Below, piece by piece: positions 58,901-64,000 of a DNA stretch of 64,000 nt; the first letter of the stretch is position 1, and each line of letters opens with the position of its first letter. Made by a program: the position numbers and the translations under genes. Source of the DNA: Saccharina japonica (Eukaryota > Sar > Phaeophyceae > Laminariales > Laminariaceae); assembly GCA_008828725.1 (NCBI GenBank), contig MEHQ01002739.1, positions 1 through 64,000 on the forward strand. Direction: 5' to 3'. The notes beneath the pieces were generated by a model, which saw only the letters and a list, made by a program, of their open reading frames with translations, ran no database searches and was not told the DNA's origin.

Positions 58901-61830
58901 TGGCTAAGCTTCCCAGCAGCAAACATACAATACTACGAAAGGTATATGCTGGTCGCGAACGTCGGTATCTATGGCCTGATGCCTCAATATAGGCCTCGAA
59001 TGAGCTTTGCGGGGTGCACAAAGGCATACCCGTATCACAGCCATCCGACCGGCAGCGAGACGGCCAAATTAACTTTGGAATGCCATTCTCAAATAAGAAA
59101 AAAACGTTGTTACAAACGTGGGGTACTCAGTATAACCAATGGATATACGCGCCGCAGATGTGGCACCCATCAGGGTTCCATTGCCGGGAATGCACGTCTG
59201 GCCAGAAAACAAAACGGTAGCGTAGACTCGGCAACACGTGCACATATATAGTACCAGGGTATAGTATTGACACCTGTATAAAGGTGCACTGACGAAGCAA
59301 CGATGCGTCGTACTGTAGTTCGACGTATCACGATGCTTCGAGTTGTCGCCATGGATGATAGTAGGCGAGGGATCGAGGGTATGGAGTCCATTGTATCCCC
59401 TGACCAGCTGAACCGGCAACCAACAACTGTGTTCTAAGCTGTAATAAAGGCCGGGAGCTGTGGCGCTGATGGTAACGCGCAGCTGGCCATCACTGCATGT
59501 ACACTGGGGTACGTTAGTCGCAACTCCCGTCTCGATTGATCCCTCGTGATCAAAGCACGGTGGTTGAATCTGGCAAAGAGGCTTGCGGCTTCAAGTTGCT
59601 GCAAATCTGCAAATCACTCGTCCCGGCTGCGCTCCCAAAACAAAATACTAGGGCATGAGCCGGCATCTCCTCCCAACTAAACCATGGTTGCAAGGCACGC
59701 CACGACTCACGGGGTCATTGTAACATATGTCTCCGGCGCGTGTTTCACGATTAGTTTGCAGCAGGAGGCGGTTAGCACGGGTGCGCGTTTTGTTAACTAA
59801 GGTCAGCGCCCTAGCGCGCAAGAAATTTTAGACGTAGCAGGATTAAAAGAAGCATGTTTCATTTCTTCCTGCTCAACAATAGCAGTAAAAGGGAATATCG
59901 GGGTGCTCACACATTTTACTTTTTGTTTATTCATTCTAGATTTAATTAATCAAAGTATTTATAACTTATCCATATATCCATACGTATATATACAATTTAA
60001 AGATACATATGTACATATATACATATTTATGTAACAATAAACGTTTGTATTTTCTAAGGGTTAGGGTTAGGTTCTACTAATAGCTCGTAATGAAGGTCGT
60101 GACTATGTTGGAGAATGTCCTAAAATCTTACGTAATGCAGCGGGGAAACATATTATTTAGATACACATTTTTCCCATTATAAGAACAAAACAAACTTTTC
60201 AAGTATTTTATAATTATTGTTTTAGCTCATTCGGTAAGTCTGATACCTGGTATTAATCATTTCACGAAGGCGCTGCTCTCGCGCAAGTTACCGCACAACT
60301 TTTTCTTCAGTATTCAGACATCCTTTCTGTAACATATGTAAATCAACTTATCGAGTATAGACTGCATCGCCCCAGCGGCAGCGATACATATTATGTACAT
60401 GTAGTCGCACAGTGTTAAACATATTACGTGTACGAAGGGGATCCTGAAACGTATTATGAAAACAAACAAAGCGAGACATACTCATGCAATTTCGGGTTGA
60501 AAAACCCAAGGGTTTGATATCTTTTGGTTATGAGTCTTTGGGTTATCTAGAGTTCACCCGGTACGTTATTGTGTGGGCGGATACGTCGGAGAGTACGGTA
60601 AACGACAATGCGGAGGCCTTCCACAACGCTTACAGTAGGAGCACCTACCATCGGGTTCGCTTGACGACTAGGACGATGTTGACTAATTACATACCCAATC
60701 ACTAGTTTACTTTGGTAGGACCGACTGATGAGCTTAAGACTATTTACGCATCTACTGGGCTTCGCGGACGTTTCATTTTTTGCACGTTTCGACCGCACGA
60801 TGCCTAAAACCCTATGTATAAAATCGATACCTCTGCTGGACACAGTTGAACCCTTGAATATACGTACGGAAGTTGACCTATGTTACAGAGGAAGCACGGG
60901 CACTTTGTTTCAATTGCTACATATGCTGTGTCCTCTCTGTTGCCCATCTAGGAACAACCAATGGGGCCAGAACAGCTCAATGCTTCAGGTAGGCAGTGAC
61001 ATTAAGCGGGGCAGCCATAAACGGTTTACGACCGTCGCCGAACTCGGTGACACTGAGCCCCCGGCGAGGAATGGGAGACCCTTGCGCACTTTCTGCATCC
61101 GACGGCTACCAGCAGGTTCGATAAATTATCAGACGCAAATTCATACCTGACATGTTGTTCTAGCCGGCCTTCCACTACCGCCACGAGCCGCTACATGTAA
61201 TCAATACATTCATCAGTACCTTCTCACTGCGTCACTCCAGTGGTAAATGACCCCTCTAGGCAACAAGTAGAGTCAATGCCGAACACGTATAATGTCGAGA
61301 GTACCCGAAAACAGTTTTTAAACCTAGTGCCGTTGAACACAAAGAGACGTAGGCCGTCTCCTTGATGTAGCTTCTTTATATAACAGACACTGCGTCATTT
61401 CGTCCTGGCTGCAAATACCAAGTAGGAAAAATACCCCGGAGTGCGGTGCTTGACAGGTTTTTACTCGTGGGTGCCAGTTGTGTAGTTTCAGGTGTCGACG
61501 ATCACAGCCACGATCGATCGTGCTCCACTACTTTCCAACCATATTTTTGCGCCCCTATATTTTTATGTCCTTGCTAGGTCCGTGAGGCGACTTGACGCCC
61601 AAACGAAGCTATTTCCATGATGCCGTGCTTTGTCTGATTTTCATAACATAAAACGACGACGTTGTTTTCCTTCAAGAACATGATACCAGGTATTGTAGTA
61701 GTCACCTGAACCTCATCTTAAGCGGTGCACGAGTGCCCCCCTTTCTCACCTGCATCCTCCACGGCCGAGTTGTTTGTGAACAAGGCAATACCGTCGATAT
61801 CGAACTCCGAGGAAAATACGTATATGGCAC
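39865..61830 (-). CDS. Multi-exon gene for a Pmp-repeat / Cys-rich / multi-pass membrane surface protein (5' end not determined)
   Basis: Exons that join in phase (minus strand): 61830-61750, 58534-58454, 58177-58100, 53595-53515, 47400-47323, 46093-45776, 43133-42965, 42499-42222, 41929-41628, 40932-39865, about 844 codons in total. The N-terminal part is built of short units with the pattern G-A ... G-N-x-x-F-x-x-N-x-A, then longer Pmp-type repeats (GGAL, FVNNSA, GGALYLY), a Cys-rich EphR/EGF-like section and a C-terminal membrane domain. This domain order is typical of a large family in brown algae. Function is not known; a cell-surface or sensory role is inferred. The first exons may lie beyond the window, and the five small 5' exons could in principle belong to a neighbouring paralogue. 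Confidence 0.7.
41628..41929 (-). CDS. Exon: Cys-rich end and first transmembrane segment
   Basis: The acceptor gtgctccag joins GYTGP to YCAVCAKDFAPGIAYSC, matching the family motif G-Y-x-G-P-Y-C-A-x-C. RECSRV and a strong hydrophobic segment VGLAVALSLAVLLLAGALLS follow. It ends VVTVWQIISQ before gtattc, phase 0, into the last exon. Confidence 0.88.
42222..42499 (-). CDS. Exon: EphR/EGF-like Cys-rich segment
   Basis: The correct frame starts SCFEEVCSRCSTFGD and includes KGFFRTSNESHDILECY, GACHGG and DKYCTSGYTGP, ending one base into the next codon before gtgaga. Paired Cys spacing and the closing C-x-x-G-Y-x-G-P motif mark the ephrin-receptor-like module. The acceptor is cagttctgcag. Confidence 0.82.
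42965..43133 (-). CDS. Exon: Pmp-type repeat
   Basis: It encodes VSGGAIFHTGSMRVSNTIF, VANEAVIEGPAIMSV and FSENAYYCPVG, typical GGAI/FxxN Pmp repeat units. Acceptor cgattgcacag and donor GGGGA followed by gtacgg agree in phase with the neighbours. Confidence 0.75.
43620..43950 (-). mobile_element. SINE copy 2
   Basis: The tRNA-like head is at the right (minus strand): an A-box-like word TGGAATGACAGG and a B box GGTTCGATCCC. The shared body follows (CCCTCCTCCCCACAACGG, GCTCGTCGATTTTCATCGAA read on the plus strand). It lies in an intron of the surface-protein gene. Confidence 0.75.
43970..45030. other. Intron stretch, nothing recognised
   Basis: Between the two SINE copies there are short frames on both strands (for example about 43992-44309 plus, Leu-rich) with no family signature or splice support. 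Confidence 0.35.
45035..45360 (-). mobile_element. SINE copy 3
   Basis: The head at the right end carries an A-box-like TGGCCTTGTGAGTAGC and a B-box-like GGTTCGAGCAT on the minus strand. The body shares CTCGTCGACTTGCGTCGGAT and GCCTACCCACGCTAT with copy 1. It lies in the same intron as copy 2. Confidence 0.75.
45776..46093 (-). CDS. Exon: Pmp-type repeats (106 codons)
   Basis: GFYSDAGDDYTSSW leads into four repeat units: FVNNSAGAVGGALAL, MFKSNKASLGGAVSV, VLEGNTAEDGGALYLY and VFKNNFAC. The GGA(L/V) and FxxN words define Pmp repeats. Acceptor cgtgttgcag and donor gtgagt give phase 1-1. Confidence 0.9.
47323..47400 (-). CDS. 78-bp repeat-module exon
   Basis: After acceptor atactcccag it encodes AIRAASSNITISGSKIPRG and ends NE plus one base before gtgagg, phase 1-1. 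It joins in frame to GFYSDAG of the next exon. It is the most diverged of the small exons. Confidence 0.65.
48040..48860 (+). pseudogene. DIRS-like retroelement fragment (RT connection and RNase H), decayed
   Basis: The plus strand reads PPLKICKLRKFLAAWLLSR, VRPGPYSVQRMLASLRMP, RRVAIEPEFHGDLEVLRWF, FSDYSKTAIGGFCLETGVYW and, after a stop and a frame change, LELLGMVVSAWVFVS and LRGDNEA. This is the palm/connection plus RNase H part of DIRS-type elements that carry a tyrosine recombinase; that recombinase is not present here. The fragment stops where Helitron sequence begins. Confidence 0.65.
48965..51944 (+). pseudogene. Helitron Rep/helicase transposase remnant
   Basis: Pieces in order on the plus strand: ELPDPDPRPRLFDPVVSSMV with HGPCGS, RWVVPHCPALTLKFDAHTNV with YVYKGNGRA (the zinc-rich/Rep-to-helicase linker), GERFYIRLLLGHMPRATS, then the Pif1-type helicase with Walker A GPGGTGKT at 50559-50582, GEFTQVLPVV, NIGTPFILLRTINP and finally FAMTINKAQGKKL with HGQLYVVVS. 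Motif II reads CWNETP where active proteins have WDE, and the following motif has GGE for GGD. At least four frame breaks occur. The catalytic HUH region is not recognised. Inactive. Confidence 0.85.
51946..52125. repeat. Diverged tandem duplication after the Helitron remnant
   Basis: The words GGAGTCACCTCGG, AGATGTGAGGAGA/AGACGTCAGGAGA, and ctgtgtGaAA/ctgtgtaaGA recur in order about 110 bp apart (about 51955 and 52059). It may include the Helitron 3' end. No clear CTRR end with hairpin was identified. Confidence 0.5.
52612..52641. repeat. TA/CA-rich microsatellite
   Basis: Alternating ATATGTATATATATATATAC words mark a short dinucleotide tract absent from copy B at the corresponding place. 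Confidence 0.7.
53515..53595 (-). CDS. 81-bp repeat-module exon in copy A
   Basis: After acceptor attgtacctacag it encodes AVYSARSEFGIDGNAMF with TNNSARSNG and stops one base into Gly before gtgaga, phase 1-1. It is clearly homologous to the exon at 61750-61830 (SSEFDIDGIALFTNNSA). Confidence 0.72.
54660..55001 (+). mobile_element. SINE copy 4 with a paralogous empty site
   Basis: Here the SINE is on the plus strand. The head has an A-box-like TAGACTAGTGGTCAG and a B box AGTTCGAATCCC. The body shares GACGCAAGTCGACGAGGGA with the others, and the tail is A/C-rich (AAAACAAAACAAAAAAAAC). The flanking words AAAGCCGGTCGCCC and AGAGCCTCTCGTCAC look like an old target duplication. Copy B has the uninterrupted site at about 62887-62906. 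Confidence 0.8.
55291..58020. other. Intron stretch, little recognised
   Basis: No supported exon is visible. A short plus-strand stretch at about 55920-56040 reads CCCEQFKWIGHVLRRDSRGN, reminiscent of the tail of LINE reverse transcriptases (F/R-x-W-x-G-H-V-L-R), but is too short to assign. Confidence 0.35.
58100..58177 (-). CDS. 78-bp repeat-module exon
   Basis: After acceptor gtgtgcctgcag it encodes AFKAKLSVVSIDGNATF with TSNPANSG, ending in phase 1 before gtaaga. Flanks on both sides (CAAAGC..GCGATG.ACGAGG on the left and GAACAGTGGG..GTCGGCGG on the right) resemble those of the exon at 53515, so the module was duplicated with its intron edges. Confidence 0.75.
58454..58534 (-). CDS. 81-bp repeat-module exon
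   Basis: After acceptor tgcccacag it encodes AVFADESKVSLNGNTQF with SSNSALKTG, then gtaagc; phase 1-1. It lies only 276 bp upstream of the exon at 58100-58177. Confidence 0.75.
59293..59341. repeat. Near-perfect hairpin
   Basis: CGAAGCAACGATGCGTCG and its near-complement CGACGTATCACGATGCTTCG face each other across a short loop, giving a stem of about 22 pairs. It lies in an intron and no gene context explains it. Confidence 0.6.
59940..60075. repeat. AT-rich microsatellite followed by TTAGGG-type words
   Basis: ATATACATATG-type alternation spans about 59965-60035, followed by TAAGGGTTAGGGTTAGG at 60055-60071. This is a second interstitial telomere-type tract, in the opposite orientation to the one at 24324. 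Confidence 0.65.
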
Positions 61831-63180
61831 CTGCAGGTACAATTAAGGGGAACAGTGGGTAGGTGTTCGTGTGACATTTACCTTTATAACAACGTCGGCT
61901 GTGCACAACCGGGCTCAGAATGACTTAGAGCCCCTCTATGAGCGAGTTGAAGAGACAAAGATCTTCTGCCGGATGGAAAATTTAGGAAAGGACTCAAGCC
62001 CACGATATGTCGACGAAACATTCTACCGAGCACTGCATCCAGCATATCGTTGTTTCTAAACAGCCGCTACGTACGTAAACGTGTGGATACCAGATGCGCT
62101 TTGTTAGAAGTGGTATCTGCATAGATGGCGAGTAATACATTCCACAACTGGCTCTTACCGACGTCATGGTTCAGCTTGGGTTGTATGGTAGAAATCGCTG
62201 CGTGCGTGCGTCTGGACCATTGTACTTTTGGGAGCATTATCGCAAGCAATATCACGGAACCCAGGTTCGTCACGAGAGAAGATTGCGCAATTAAAAGTTG
62301 CGTACAAGGATTGTGGTAATAGTAGAACCGTGTTGTTGGTCAGGTTGTGATCATTTAACGATGCCATGCTAAGAACCTGTGCTTTGCCTCGTGTACCTCG
62401 AAGTAATAAGACGATCGCATAGGGAATTGTCTGTAGGCCCAAAGGAGGCAATAACAGGTGGGTGGCAGGTAACGTACAGAAAGGGGGGGGGAACTACACC
62501 TGTTAGTTGAAGTTGACCTGTTCGACCGACACATAAACACAGTACGGCCTGCACCGTACATTATATAATTTTGTAAATCGTGAAATGAGTAGAGCCTTGG
62601 CGATTCCCGACGATTCGTTGATAGAACATGATTTAGATTCAGCCACAGGAGGAGGCTTCACATAGATTCCGTGGTTTCGAAAAATAGACGACGGACTGGT
62701 CCGACGAAAAGGGGTCAAAGTTCAGCCCTTACGGCTCACCCCATGAGAGCCACTTGACTGGGTAACCACCGTATCTATGGGCAGTCGAAACTCTCTACCT
62801 CTTTTGGTTTGGCGATAAGAAGAGCGTCGTATGATGATTTGATTATCTGCCCCAACATATTCTTGCATGTTATTTAGAGTGAGGTACAGAGCCACTAGCC
62901 CCAGCGGCGTACACACGGTAGTGAAAATAATGGCAGCATAACCCCCTCTACCGCAGCAGCAGCAGTCCTTTGTAGGGGGGGGGGGGTCTGTCTTGCGCAA
63001 TCGCAGGTGTACACGTTTCGGCTCCCGAGCAATGCATCGGTGTTGGTGCGAATCGCAGGACACTAACAAATTACCGAAAAACCGGTTTGGTGGGGAAGTT
63101 TGCATAATGGGTATACAGTACTCCTAAATTGAAAAATAAAACCGGCAACCTTTACACCATAAAGCTACAAGACTCTGTAT
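60817..63180. repeat. Segmental duplication copy B
   Basis: This is the counterpart of 52570-55290, shorter because it lacks the SINE. It contains the exon at 61750-61830. At the right edge of the window, 63885-64000 again matches about 61041-61160 (CTCGGTGACACTGA, CCCTTGCGCACTTTCTGCAT, CATGTTGTTCT), so a third copy starts here. Confidence 0.8.
61750..61830 (-). CDS. 81-bp repeat-module exon in copy B
   Basis: After acceptor ttgtacctgcag it encodes AIYVFSSEFDIDGIALF with TNNSAVEDA, ending in phase 1 before gtgaga. It is the most 5' exon seen. Whether it is spliced to the downstream exons or belongs to a further paralogue cannot be decided here. Confidence 0.68.
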
Positions 63181-63884
63181 ACTTATACAATATCATATAT
63201 ATATATACGTAAGTTGAAGACGACCAGCCTCAAACTATTGAAACGTGAAGATGTTTCCTGGTTGGCATCTGTCAATATCCGAAATTGTGATTCCGCCGGA
63301 TTTCGTTGTTGTAACATTCCGCCGTCTCGTTAATTCGTACCTGGTATATAGTTTGGGATCAACGAGGCCTCCCGCTGCGATCAGCTGGAGACTCTCACCC
63401 AGCGTTACTAACCCCGCGTTAATTCGCTAATTATCAAAGCTGCATCTCGTCGCAGAGAGTAGTTCCGATAACATATACTGGTATATTACTAAAACAAAGA
63501 CTGATGTCGCTGTCGGCGTGCCATGTGCGTACACAACGAAGAGCGGGCGGGATGGTCTGTTTTTTCCCCAACCGGTTCCCACTTTTTTTCGTGCTGTTCT
63601 AGGTCAATCACGATGGAAGGGGTCTCATTCCACTCTTCTCTGATTGTTCCCAACCGTGAGGCTTTCTCTCAAATCCCGGGGCACAACTCTTGCGTCCCCG
63701 TCGTTTTAGCACCAAGATTACTGTTGTAACGTTCTGTCGTCTCTTTAACTCGTATCTGTATATAGTTTGGGACCAATGAAGCCTCTCTGCTGCGGCATGA
63801 TGTCACACTCATACATGTTGCTCCTTTCACCTTGGCTCACCACCGTAGCTTATTTGTCGCTTGTTATCATTTCCCTGGGCCTAA
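63181..63884. other. Right-edge stretch, nothing recognised
   Basis: Two near-copies of a phrase containing TTCGTTGTTGTAACATTCCGCCGTCTC / TTACTGTTGTAACGTTCTGTCGTCTC (shared core TTGTAAC and CGTCTC) occur at about 63304-63330 and 63718-63744, each followed by AACTCGTA/AATTCGTA and TATAGTTTGGGA. This is a diverged direct repeat about 415 bp apart. No coding region is supported. Confidence 0.5.
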
Positions 63885-64000
63885 CTCGGTGACACTGATC
63901 CCGCCACAAGCAATGGAAAGCCCTTGCGCACTTTCTGCATATGACGGCTACCAGCACAGGTCCGTTAAAGGATCAAACGAAAATTAACATGTTGTTCTTC

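Noticed and set aside
59461..59580. tRNA-like sequence (TGGCGCTGATGGTAACGC ... GGTTGAATC)
   Set aside because: There is only weak resemblance to A and B boxes and no matching stems could be drawn by eye.

Overview
The window is nuclear DNA of a eukaryote with long, intron-rich genes and many transposons. A stramenopile, most likely a brown alga, is inferred from three things. There is a surface-protein gene that combines Pmp-type repeats, a Cys-rich EphR-like exon and a multi-pass membrane tail. There are remnants of chromodomain Ty3/gypsy, Ty1/copia, DIRS-like and Helitron elements. The short interstitial telomere-type tracts are TTAGGG.

Layout. (1) Positions 1-1857: a probable partial plus-strand gene, with the end of one exon at 1-91 and a possible last exon at 1708-1857. 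Its putative intron holds a short TIR element. (2) Positions 2916-28515, minus strand: one THADA/TRM732-type gene (DUF2428/HEAT repeat regulator of tRNA ribose methylation). I resolved 18 coding exons. Their splice sites agree in phase except around one exon that I could not find, the one expected to carry the conserved RRSAG motif, and one frame switch in the last exon. Its introns hold a 2.5-kb terminal-inverted-repeat element whose body is a diverged 42-bp satellite, a T-rich tract, short MITE-like elements and an interstitial telomere tract. (3) About 29.2-35.5 kb: a transposon cluster. It holds a 1.02-kb TIR element with TA ends, a SINE split by a MITE, a deleted LTR retrotransposon (LTR, gag, integrase C-terminus/chromodomain, LTR) and a copia RT/RNase H fragment. 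(4) Positions 35.5-39.8 kb: nothing recognised. (5) Positions 39865 to at least 61830, minus strand: a long gene for a multi-pass surface protein. Its 5' part is an array of 78-81 bp exons, all in phase 1-1, which arose by tandem duplication of exon-plus-intron modules. Introns of this gene have taken in two SINE copies, a DIRS-like fragment, a decayed Helitron and a third SINE. (6) The right edge begins another copy of the duplicated module, so the exon array may continue past 64 kb.

The best candidates for something undescribed are the TIR element filled with a 42-bp satellite that stays open in a 14-residue frame, its small relatives sharing the same termini, the 1.02-kb TIR element with internal palindromic motifs, the tRNA-headed SINE family with a paralogous empty site, and the exon-module array of the surface-protein gene. 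All assignments rest on reading the sequence by eye. No alignment, profile search or transcript data were available.
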